Shown here piece by piece: positions 1 to 5,250 of a DNA stretch of 5,250 nucleotides. The number at the start of each line of letters is the position of its first letter. Positions within the stretch are counted from its first letter, which is position 1. A program made the translations under genes and the position numbers. The stretch is from the NCBI GenBank assembly GCA_003158495.1, contig PMJT01000132.1, positions 1-5,250 on the forward strand, written 5' to 3'. A model generated the notes under the pieces. It was given only the letters and a program-made list of their open reading frames with translations, was not told where the DNA came from and made no database searches. Source of the DNA: Chloroflexota bacterium. GTDB lineage: Bacteria; Chloroflexota; Limnocylindria; Limnocylindrales; CSP1-4.

Positions 1-63
1 GTCAGCTTTACCCCTGGGCCCTAGCGGCAATGAACTTCATGAGCGTCCCCGATCTGGTTAACG

Positions 64-83
64 CGGCACGGGGTTTCCCGCCG
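64..83 (+). repeat. Small bulged inverted repeat
   Basis: CGGC (64-67) pairs with GCCG (80-83), and GGG (71-73) pairs with CCC (77-79) around a TTT loop, leaving a three-base bulge at 68-70. No T-run follows, so it does not look like a classical terminator. It may be part of the larger structured leader or a chance GC-rich hairpin. Confidence 0.3.
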
Positions 84-117
84 GCGTCTTCTGGGCGGCT
101 CGTTCCGAAGGACGGGC

Positions 118-216
118 CTGCCTCCTGCGCGCCGGAGCCGTCGCTGGCATCCCGCACGTACCGGCTCGGAAGGGCGCAGACCGGAAGGTCGGGAAGGAGC
201 GCCAACGGATAGGCAG
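118..216 (+). promoter_or_regulatory. Candidate structured RNA leader (three-way-junction-like fold)
   Basis: CTGCCT (118-123) can pair with AGGCAG (211-216), enclosing two further helices. The first is TGCGC (126-130) with GCGCA (174-178), continuing through an internal loop into GAGCCG (135-140) with CGGCTC (162-167). The second, immediately adjacent, is GACC-GGAA-GGTC (179-190), a perfect four-pair stem capped by a GNRA tetraloop. The segment lies 145-240 bases upstream of the signal-peptide gene at 360, so it could be a cis-regulatory leader of the operon. I compared it by eye with the conserved cores of the c-di-GMP (GEMM-I), c-di-AMP (ydaO), cobalamin, TPP and guanidine riboswitches and saw no match. 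It may be a lineage-specific element or fortuitous pairing in GC-rich DNA. Confidence 0.3.
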
Positions 217-222
217 AGAAGA

Positions 223-250
223 GGGTTAGCTCAAAGCTTTTGACCAACCC
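223..250 (+). repeat. Two-tier inverted repeat in leader
   Basis: GGGTT (223-227) pairs with AACCC (246-250), and inside it TCAAA (231-235) pairs with TTTGA (239-243) around a GCT loop, separated by a 3x2 internal loop. It is A/T-rich compared with its surroundings. It could be an RNA hairpin or a protein-binding dyad; no T-tract follows, so a terminator is unlikely. Confidence 0.35.
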
Positions 251-265
251 CCAGCCATTCATGCG

Positions 266-298
266 GGTCGCGAAGGAAGCTCGCGGGATCTCGCGACC
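266..298 (+). repeat. 8-bp perfect inverted repeat
   Basis: GGTCGCGA (266-273) is perfectly complementary to TCGCGACC (291-298), with a 17-base loop. The right arm begins the direct repeat GCGACCGG, found at 293-300 and again at 323-330. The element sits 60-95 bases before the start codon at 360, so as RNA it would lie in the 5' untranslated region. Confidence 0.4.
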
Positions 299-308
299 GG
301 AAAGAAGA

Positions 309-333
309 GGCCTATCGCGCAAGCGACCGGGCC
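309..333 (+). repeat. GNRA-capped hairpin close to the ribosome binding site
   Basis: TCGC-GCAA-GCGA (315-326) is a perfect stem with a GCAA tetraloop, and flanking GGCC (309-312) and GGCC (330-333) can extend it across a small internal loop. It ends 17 bases before the GGAGGAG ribosome binding site. It could influence translation of the first gene. Confidence 0.35.
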
Positions 334-350
334 GCACGAACCGCGCAATT

Positions 351-357
351 GGAGGAG
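351..357 (+). promoter_or_regulatory. Strong Shine-Dalgarno fixing the start at 360
   Basis: GGAGGAG lies two bases before ATG 360 (the GGAGG core is four bases upstream). It supports ATG 360 over the in-frame TTG at 240, and the protein from 360 begins directly with a textbook signal peptide. It is the strongest ribosome binding site in the window. Confidence 0.8.
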
Positions 358-359
358 TA

Positions 360-857
360 ATGCGAAAAGCAATCTTCGCGGCCCTTCTGGGCTCAGCCCT
401 GGTAATCGGCGCAGCCGCTCCGGCGCTCGCCGAAGCAGATGCACAGCTCAACGTGTGGTGTTCCATCGATACCGGTTCGACCCTCGTCGATCTCCAGGGA
501 ACGTACGTCAGGGACAACACGACCACCGGTCCGGTAGTCCTCACGCTTTGGGCCAGCTCGGACGGCACGACGTGGCAATCCACCGGCAAGACCCAGACGG
601 TCTGGCTCGTTCTTGGCCAGAACATCTATCCGTTCAAGTTCGGTGGCGCGCTCGATGCGAGCGTCTGGATGGACTTCCGCGTCTCGGGTGGCAGCGCGCT
701 CTCGCGCGTCGTCAGTCGTGACGAGTGCGGATTCCGCGTTCCCGAGGCACCGGCTACCCCGCTCCTGCTGATCGGGGCCCTGCCCGCCTTCGGCCTCGTG
801 GCCATGAAGGCGGCCGGGATCCGGCTGCCTCTTCCGAACCGAAACCGCATCGCCTAG
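360..857 (+). CDS. Small secreted protein with PEP-CTERM-like C-terminal sorting signal (probable exosortase substrate)
   Basis: This 165-residue protein is probably exported and then processed by the neighbouring exosortase. Residues 1-24 form a Sec signal peptide: MRK, a hydrophobic core, and ALA before the likely cleavage after residue 24. Residues 25-127 are a short mature region rich in beta-prone, Thr/Ser/Gly and Trp residues, with two cysteines (C34, C123) that could form a disulfide. The C-terminus has the tripartite plan of exosortase targets: VPEAP (127-131), a hydrophobic helix (about 133-149) and a tail with K150, R155, R161 and R163. It differs from canonical PEP-CTERM tails in having VPEAP rather than VPEP, a proline inside the helix, and scattered rather than clustered arginines 12-14 residues past the helix. 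The exosortase gene 116 bases downstream strongly supports the assignment. I do not recognise the mature domain. A simple tail-anchored surface protein is the main alternative. Confidence 0.82.
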   Translation: MRKAIFAALLGSALVIGAAAPALAEADAQLNVWCSIDTGSTLVDLQGTYVRDNTTTGPVVLTLWASSDGTTWQSTGKTQTVWLVLGQNIYPFKFGGALDASVWMDFRVSGGSALSRVVSRDECGFRVPEAPATPLLLIGALPAFGLVAMKAAGIRLPLPNRNRIA

Positions 858-917
858 CTCTACGTTCGGGTGCCGGCGTCCCCGCGCCCGACCGTCAACA
901 TGCAGCCAATCGTGGTT

Positions 918-944
918 CCGCCCCCGTCTCCACAACCGGGGCGG
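918..944 (+). repeat. GC-rich stem-loop between substrate gene and exosortase
   Basis: CCGCCCC (918-924) pairs perfectly with GGGGCGG (938-944) around a 13-base loop, in the 116-base gap between the first gene and the exosortase start. No T-run follows, so it is not a classical terminator. It could act as an attenuator or 3'-end stabiliser giving more substrate than sortase transcript, or be a chance result of base composition. Confidence 0.4.
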
Positions 945-973
945 GGCCACGAGGCAAATGAACTGGGGAACTC

Positions 974-2635
974 GTGGATATTGCGACAGCCAGAACCCAG
1001 GTCACCGGTGCCGTGCTGTCGAGCCAGGTTCTCGGGCGGATACCCGTTCGCGGCCTGGTCCTCGTAGGTTCGGTTGCTCTCGCCTATAACTACTCACTCC
1101 AGACGCTGACGCGTGGACTCAGCCTCCAGACGCCGCTGGCTTATCTGGCCCTGGTGCCGTTGATCGCCGTGCTATTGGGAGCGATCAACTTCAGGCTGGA
1201 GCCGAAGCTGCGCCCGATCCACGACAGGCAGGTCGACTGGATCATCGGCATCCTGCTCATCTCGATCGCCGGCGCGATCGATTTCCTGCTGCCATCTGCC
1301 TACACGACCGACTTCTGGCAGCACAGGATCGACCTTATCGGCCTGCCATTCTTTGCGGCAGGAGTGATCGCTCTGCTCTACGGCTCTCGACGCCTGTGGG
1401 CTCTCCGATGGGCCGTCATGTTCCTCTTCCTGGCGTGGCCCGACCCGTATGTCAGGTTCCTGGCCTCGGCCATCGGAACCTCGACCGACATCGCCCTGTA
1501 CGCCGTGACGGCGTCGCTGAAGTTCCTGCCCGTCGCTCAGCCGATCGGCAACGCGACGTTCGTGGTCACTCACAACGGCCAGCACTTCAGCCTGGCCGTA
1601 GGGTCGGCCTGCAGCGGTATCAACAGCCTCGTGGGGTTCGTGATCCTGGGTGCCGCGTTCAACACCATATTCAAAGGCGGGATCCTGCGCCGCGTCCTGT
1701 GGCTGGCGGCTGGACTCATCCTGGTCGGCGCACTGAACGTCGCCCGTATCGATCTCATCTTGCTCGCCGGCGCGGTCCTGGGGGAGTCGTTCGCCATCGA
1801 CGTCCTCCATCCGGTTGCCGGGATCATCGTCTTCGGCATCGGCGGGCTGTCCATGCTGGCCATCGCCCCGCTGTTCGGCCTCCGCATTCCGCAGCCTCCG
1901 ACGCCGGAGGCGAAACCGACTCCATCAAGGCCGATTAGTGACCCGCCATCGGTACGGCATGCGGCGAGGCACCTCCGTGTTGCCACTCCGATGGCGGTCG
2001 GCCTCATGTTGGCCGTCATGCTCGCGGTGCCCGATGCCAGCTTCGCCCACTACGACTCTCTCGTCGACGCCTTCGGGAGCCCGACTCTCGGGGCCATCGA
2101 TCCGACGGCCGTGACGGTCAGCGGCTGGCAGTCGGCGCCCTCCTCGTCGTTCGACCAGGCGTCGTCTTACTTCGGAGCCCGCGCGACCTGGCAGCGAGTT
2201 CCGTTCAGCATGACCATGCCGGCCGCAACCGGCGTCCCTTCAAGCGTCTATCTGGACGTCATCCGCACCGACGACGCGGGCAGCCTCTCGGCCTACGGCG
2301 TGCAGGCTTGCTACAACTTCCATGGCTACACGCAGGTTCTCGGCGGATCCTCCGACGTTGGCGCCGGGGTCCAGGCAAGCGTCGCCGGTTTCCGCAGCCC
2401 GATCTCGGGCACTGACTGGTCGATCCTGTGGTGGGAGTGGCCCTTCAACGCGGGCGGCCAAACCCGCTACGAGCGGCTCGTCCTGCTCGCCCCACTCAAT
2501 TCCGCCGGGCAGTCCGGCGGCACTTCGACGGCCACCTTCCAGACCGCTCAGTCGACCCTCGAGTCCCTGGCTCGATCGATCGTGAGTGCCGGCATGAACG
2601 ACCGCGCGACAACCGATACGGGGACACTGCCGTGA
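974..2635 (+). CDS. xrt: Exosortase with fused C-terminal EpsI-like domain
   Basis: This 553-residue membrane protein is an exosortase, a cysteine-protease-like transpeptidase that recognises C-terminal sorting signals of exported proteins. Residues 27-304 are polytopic, with helices near 27-40, 54-72, 88-107, 120-137, 141-156, 210-231, 240-256 and 279-304. The three family residues are present: C213 in GSACSGINS, R258 in NVARIDL, and H279 in DVLHPVAG. A Pro-rich linker (306-327) leads to another membrane helix (about 335-353) and an extracytoplasmic domain (354-553). That domain resembles EpsI, the exosortase C-terminal/associated domain: VSGWQS near 382-387, a central cysteine C446 in YGVQACYNF, and WW.W plus RLVLL near the end. 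The EpsI match is by pattern and is less certain than the sortase. The start is GTG 974: an in-frame TGA lies at 959-961, and GGGGA (965-969) precedes it at short spacing. The stop overlaps the next gene. The exosortase subclass cannot be assigned by eye. Confidence 0.93.
   Translation: MDIATARTQVTGAVLSSQVLGRIPVRGLVLVGSVALAYNYSLQTLTRGLSLQTPLAYLALVPLIAVLLGAINFRLEPKLRPIHDRQVDWIIGILLISIAGAIDFLLPSAYTTDFWQHRIDLIGLPFFAAGVIALLYGSRRLWALRWAVMFLFLAWPDPYVRFLASAIGTSTDIALYAVTASLKFLPVAQPIGNATFVVTHNGQHFSLAVGSACSGINSLVGFVILGAAFNTIFKGGILRRVLWLAAGLILVGALNVARIDLILLAGAVLGESFAIDVLHPVAGIIVFGIGGLSMLAIAPLFGLRIPQPPTPEAKPTPSRPISDPPSVRHAARHLRVATPMAVGLMLAVMLAVPDASFAHYDSLVDAFGSPTLGAIDPTAVTVSGWQSAPSSSFDQASSYFGARATWQRVPFSMTMPAATGVPSSVYLDVIRTDDAGSLSAYGVQACYNFHGYTQVLGGSSDVGAGVQASVAGFRSPISGTDWSILWWEWPFNAGGQTRYERLVLLAPLNSAGQSGGTSTATFQTAQSTLESLARSIVSAGMNDRATTDTGTLP
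2620..2635 (+). promoter_or_regulatory. Ribosome binding site and GTGA stop/start overlap
   Basis: GGGGA (2620-2624) lies seven bases before GTG 2632. The GTG shares bases with the exosortase TGA stop (2633-2635), giving a four-base GTGA overlap. This junction decides the glycosyltransferase start: the longer open frame back to 2428 lies entirely inside the exosortase gene and would add an Arg/Pro-rich sequence unlike any glycosyltransferase N-terminus. The overlap implies translational coupling. Confidence 0.75.
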
Positions 2636-4119
2636 ACTCAACCATCTACGCCAAAACGGAGAGCAGACACGCAGTGGCCGTTCTGCCGCCCGACTTCACC
2701 GCCCGCCAGACGCTCACCCGTGGCCAGCACGTGGCGGTGGCATTGTTCGTCGGCGTGGCCGCGCTGGGAGCCATCGTCGCTCCACTGTCCACGGCTACCG
2801 CGCTGATCGGACTGGCCACTCTCCTGTACCTTGCGGCGCTGGTCTACCGTCTCCAGGCGTACTGGTCGGCGCTGCGCAATCCGAGGATCGCCCGGGTCAC
2901 GGACGCGGAGGCGCGGGCCATCCCCGACGCGGATCTGCCGGTGTACACGATTCTCGTGCCGGCCTACCGCGAGCCCACCGTGATCGGCGCGCTCATCCTC
3001 CGCCTGTCTCAGCTCGACTATCCGATCGACAAGCTGGACGTCAAGCTGCTCCTGGAAGAGGACGACATCGAGACGATCGCCGCGGCAACCGCCGCCCTGC
3101 CCGGGCCGCAGTTCACGGTGGTCAAGGTCCCGCATTCGCAGCCCAAGACAAAGCCGAAGGCCTGCAACTACGGTCTCCAGACCGCCCGGGGCGAGTTCCT
3201 CACCATCTACGACGCAGAGGATCACCCCGAGCCGCTGCAGCTTCGCCGGGCCGTGGCCGCCTTCCGGCGGCTCGGATCTTCGGTCGCCTGCCTCCAGGCC
3301 AAGCTCTCCTACTACAACGCCGAGCAGAACCTCCTTACGGCCTGGTTCACCATCGAGTACTCGATGTGGTTCTCGTTCCTGCTGCCCGGCCTGGTGGCGC
3401 AGCGTGGACCGCTTCCGCTCGGCGGAACCTCCAACCACTTCCGCGGCGACATCCTGCGGCAGGTGGGCGGATGGGATCCGTACAACGTGACTGAAGACGC
3501 GGACCTCGGCATTCGGCTGGCTCGGCTGGGCTACAAGACCCAGGTCCTGGACAGCACGACCTACGAGGAGGCGAACAGCGACGTCATCAACTGGGTGAAG
3601 CAACGTTCACGCTGGTACAAGGGCTACCTCCAGACGTGGCTGGTCCACATGAGGCACCCGGTCGAAGTGGCCCGGCAGCTCGGCTGGCGCGGGTTCATCG
3701 GCTTCAACCTGTTCGTTGCCGGAACGCCGGTGCTGTCCCTGATCAATCCCGTGTTCTGGATCCTGACTTTGCTGTGGTTCGTGGTCCACCCGGCCGCGAT
3801 CCTGATTCTCTTCCCAGCGTGGCTGTATTACCTCAGCCTGGGGGTCATGGTGGTGGGCAACTTCCTGCTCTTCTACACCTGGCTGGTGACGGCTCGACTG
3901 GTCGGATCCCGGAAGCTCGTGTTCGCGTCCCTGCTGGTCCCGTTCTACTGGGCCCTGATGTCCCTCGCCGGAGTCAAGGCCGCGATCCAGCTCGTCAGCG
4001 CACCGTCCTTCTGGGAGAAGACGGTGCACGGCCTCGATGGTTCGGCGCCCGAACTTCACGCCACGCCGGGCATGCCCGGGGCGCGCCCGTCTGCAGGCGC
4101 CGCGAGCGAAACCTCCTAG
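2632..4119 (+). CDS. Membrane-bound family 2 glycosyltransferase (cellulose-synthase-like)
   Basis: This 495-residue inner-membrane enzyme should transfer sugars from nucleotide-sugar donors to a growing polysaccharide on the cytoplasmic face. Two membrane helices (about 33-52 and 54-75) precede a GT-A catalytic domain (about 103-345). Visible motifs are the TILVPAYREP entry strand (106-115), EEDD (142-145), the metal-binding YDAEDHPEP (193-201), GGTSNHFR (264-271), TEDADLG (287-293, general base region) and QRSRW (324-328), the QxxRW signature of processive beta-glycan synthases. About four helices follow between 352 and 455, then a low-complexity Ala/Pro/Gly tail (470-495). The YDAEDxPxP form resembles the CESA-like group that includes enzymes annotated XagB; the product cannot be read from sequence. 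No c-di-GMP-binding PilZ domain is visible. Coupling to the exosortase suggests a surface polymer, or glycosylation of the sorted protein. Confidence 0.94.
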   Translation: MNSTIYAKTESRHAVAVLPPDFTARQTLTRGQHVAVALFVGVAALGAIVAPLSTATALIGLATLLYLAALVYRLQAYWSALRNPRIARVTDAEARAIPDADLPVYTILVPAYREPTVIGALILRLSQLDYPIDKLDVKLLLEEDDIETIAAATAALPGPQFTVVKVPHSQPKTKPKACNYGLQTARGEFLTIYDAEDHPEPLQLRRAVAAFRRLGSSVACLQAKLSYYNAEQNLLTAWFTIEYSMWFSFLLPGLVAQRGPLPLGGTSNHFRGDILRQVGGWDPYNVTEDADLGIRLARLGYKTQVLDSTTYEEANSDVINWVKQRSRWYKGYLQTWLVHMRHPVEVARQLGWRGFIGFNLFVAGTPVLSLINPVFWILTLLWFVVHPAAILILFPAWLYYLSLGVMVVGNFLLFYTWLVTARLVGSRKLVFASLLVPFYWALMSLAGVKAAIQLVSAPSFWEKTVHGLDGSAPELHATPGMPGARPSAGAASETS

Positions 4120-4141
4120 CCTCTACGCGTTCACAAGACCA

Positions 4142-4169
4142 ATCGGCCCGGGCGAAAGCCCGGGCCGAT
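4142..4169. terminator. Bidirectional hairpin terminator between convergent genes
   Basis: A perfect 12-base-pair stem (4142-4153 with 4158-4169, sequence ATCGGCCCGGGC and its complement) is closed by a GAAA tetraloop. It lies 22 bases after the glycosyltransferase stop and 21 bases from the stop of the convergent hydrolase, where a shared terminator is expected. Neither side has a proper T-run; the minus-strand exit (GATTGGTCTTGT) is slightly T-rich. It is likely a U-poor terminator or transcript-end stabiliser serving both genes. Confidence 0.85.
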
Positions 4170-4190
4170 CGATTCTGACGGCGGCGATTG

Positions 4191-5250
4191 CTAGTGGGAG
4201 TTGATCACGGCAAGCGTCGGGTCGCCCGCGCCGACCTGCCAGCTGGCCGGTACGGACGGCGAGTTGTTCCACGACCAGACCAGGAAGCCTCCCAGCCCCG
4301 CGTTGAACATCGCCGTGCACTTGGCATCGAATTCCGATGCGCGGTTGGCGAAGCTGGTGGACGCGGTGTCGTTGACCTGGATGCCCGACTCGCCGACGAA
4401 GATCGGCTTGTTGAGCGATTTGCAGGCGGCGATGTCGTTTGCCAGGTTGGTCGGCAGAGCCGCGGTCTCGTGGCCGTAGTCGTGGTATTCGCAGACCGTG
4501 AGGGTCGGGATCGACTGGATGAGCTTGTAGTCGCCGCCCTGGGCACCGCACTGGCCCGCACCCATGGTGCCGAGGTTGACGAGGTGGTTGGAGTCGATCG
4601 ACCTGACCAGGCCCGAGACATCGGCGGCAAAGTTGTAGAGGTCGGAGGTCGGAGAGCATGTGGTGGCCGACTTCGCGGTCTTGATCTCGGCCTCATTCAT
4701 GAGCTGCCACATGGCGATCGTCGGGTCGTCCTTGTAGCGGGTCACGATCTCGGAGACCCACGTTCGGTAGGGGACGAGCCAGCCGGAGTACGTCGATGTC
4801 TTGTAGCCGCCGGCGTACCAGGAGTCCGTCTTGTAGCCGGAGCCGCCATCGCACGAGCCCCACTGGTCGGCGAGCGTGACGATGACCTTCTTGCCGTGGG
4901 CCTTTGCAACCGCCAGGGTGTGGTCGAAGGCGGACCAGTCGCGGGCGCCGTTGGTGACTGCCTCCGACTGGTAGAACCACGACCGGAATACCTCGGAGCC
5001 GGGCCCGATGCCGTTGAGGGCGGTATCGAGGGCGCTACCGGTGCCCATCGTGGTCGAGCAATTCGAGCGGCTGTTGGCCTGGTAGATGTTGAAGCCGGTA
5101 AACCGGAAGGTCGAGCCACCGAGCGTGAAGTTGGTGCCCGATGCTCCCACGAAGCCCGCCGGCACAGGCGGCGCGACCGGAGTCGGGACGACCGGTGGTG
5201 CAGTGGGAGCCGGCGTCTGGACGGCGGTCGGCGCCGGCGTCGGCGTGGCC
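4191..5250 (-). CDS. Secreted glycoside hydrolase family 5 (endo-beta-mannanase/cellulase-like), 5' end outside window
   Basis: The enzyme should hydrolyse beta-1,4-linked glycans outside the cytoplasm by a retaining mechanism. The frame stays open to the right edge, so the N-terminus (presumably a signal peptide or anchor) is missing. The 28 codons at 5166-5249 encode a Pro/Thr/Ala linker (ATPTPAPT, VVPTPVAPP). The catalytic domain runs from about 5165 to the TAG at 4191-4193 (324 residues, numbered from the GTG at 5165). It shows FTGFN (22-26), the conserved Arg in FRSWF (60-64), WQLMNEAE with N157-E158 as acid/base (codon 4692-4694), EYHDY (226-230), VGESG with nucleophile E259 (codon 4389-4391) and VWSWNN (296-301). 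All key residues are intact. Seven cysteines fit a secreted, disulfide-bonded protein. The domain resembles bacterial mannanase-type GH5 enzymes, but substrate is uncertain. GTG 5165 is probably not the true start, since the linker continues upstream. Confidence 0.93.
   Translation of the reverse strand, partial: ATPTPAPTAVQTPAPTAPPVVPTPVAPPVPAGFVGASGTNFTLGGSTFRFTGFNIYQANSRSNCSTTMGTGSALDTALNGIGPGSEVFRSWFYQSEAVTNGARDWSAFDHTLAVAKAHGKKVIVTLADQWGSCDGGSGYKTDSWYAGGYKTSTYSGWLVPYRTWVSEIVTRYKDDPTIAMWQLMNEAEIKTAKSATTCSPTSDLYNFAADVSGLVRSIDSNHLVNLGTMGAGQCGAQGGDYKLIQSIPTLTVCEYHDYGHETAALPTNLANDIAACKSLNKPIFVGESGIQVNDTASTSFANRASEFDAKCTAMFNAGLGGFLVWSWNNSPSVPASWQVGAGDPTLAVINSH

Larger units (their letters stand above)
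1..359. other. Upstream region without a confident gene
   Basis: No convincing protein gene is visible here. One plus-strand frame is open from the left edge to a TAG at 210-212 and would encode a Pro/Arg/Ser-rich tail ending GRSGRSANG. It could be the 3' end of an upstream gene, but it matches no family I recognise, its last part uses a cluster of AGG arginine codons, and it overlaps a set of inverted repeats. What the region clearly holds is dense potential secondary structure at 64-83, 118-216, 223-250, 266-298 and 309-333, ending in a strong ribosome binding site for the gene at 360. It is best read as intergenic DNA plus a long leader. I could not pick a convincing promoter; TTGACC at 240-245 resembles a -35 box but has no good -10 partner. 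Confidence 0.5.

Noticed and set aside
3..212. Plus-strand frame open from the left edge, possibly the end of an upstream gene
   Set aside because: No family resemblance, clustered AGG codons near its end, and overlap with inverted repeats; high GC makes open frames of this length common. It cannot be excluded without upstream sequence.
118..333. Known riboswitch (c-di-GMP, c-di-AMP, cobalamin, TPP or guanidine) in the leader
   Set aside because: GGGAAGG and GCTCAAAGC recall fragments of the cobalamin and c-di-GMP cores, but the rest of each conserved core is missing.
240..359. N-terminal extension of the first gene from TTG 240
   Set aside because: It would bury the signal peptide behind 40 Arg-rich residues, while ATG 360 has a strong ribosome binding site and starts exactly at the signal peptide.
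8..625. Minus-strand open frame of 205 codons
   Set aside because: It overlaps the signal-peptide gene at 360-857, has an Arg/Pro/Ser-rich composition typical of antisense frames in GC-rich DNA, and shows no recognisable domain.
1172..1810. Minus-strand open frame within the exosortase
   Set aside because: Asp/Glu/Arg/Gln-rich antisense shadow of a membrane-protein gene; no domain.
2428..2631. Upstream extension of the glycosyltransferase from 2428
   Set aside because: It lies fully inside the exosortase gene in another frame and encodes Arg/Pro-rich sequence; GTG 2632 has a proper ribosome binding site.
2638..3603. Long minus-strand open frame (321 codons) within the glycosyltransferase
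   Set aside because: Antisense shadow: the opposite frame carries all GT2 motifs, whereas this frame has no recognisable domain.
4066..4079. 14-bp perfect palindrome CCGGGCATGCCCGG
   Set aside because: It lies in the glycosyltransferase coding tail where it encodes PGMPG; it has no loop and is readily explained by GC-rich codons for Pro and Gly.
1..5250. CRISPR array, insertion sequence, tRNA or rRNA
   Set aside because: No regularly spaced repeats, transposase motifs, terminal inverted repeats with target duplications, or cloverleaf/rRNA signatures were seen on either strand.

Overview
The window is high-GC bacterial DNA with Shine-Dalgarno starts, GTG initiation and Pro/Thr-rich (TPTPAPT-type) secretion linkers. 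Together these suggest a Chloroflexota- or Actinobacteria-like lineage. That placement is an inference from style only; no phylogenetic marker is present.

Layout, left to right. Positions 1-359 hold no convincing gene, but they contain several nested inverted repeats, two of them capped by GNRA tetraloops, just upstream of the first gene. A plus-strand group of three genes follows. (1) 360-857 encodes a small secreted protein with an N-terminal signal peptide and a C-terminal VPEAP + transmembrane helix + basic tail, which looks like a PEP-CTERM-type exosortase sorting signal. (2) 974-2635 encodes an exosortase with the Cys/Arg/His triad, fused through a Pro-rich linker and an extra membrane helix to an EpsI-like extracytoplasmic domain. 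(3) 2632-4119 encodes a membrane-bound, cellulose-synthase-like family 2 glycosyltransferase, translationally coupled to the exosortase by a GTGA overlap. A strong 12-bp GAAA-loop hairpin at 4142-4169 separates this group from a convergent minus-strand gene. That gene (4191 to beyond 5250) encodes a secreted glycoside hydrolase family 5 (mannanase/cellulase-like) enzyme, whose N-terminus is cut off by the right edge.

How they may work together (inference): the small protein is exported by Sec, held by its C-terminal helix and processed by the exosortase. The glycosyltransferase makes a surface polysaccharide, or a glycan for the processed protein. The convergent GH5 enzyme may trim the same or an environmental beta-glycan. 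The window thus holds a very compact candidate protein-sorting/exopolysaccharide unit with its presumed substrate encoded beside the sortase. The main points of interest are this self-contained substrate-sortase-synthase set, the atypical sorting signal, and the structured leader.
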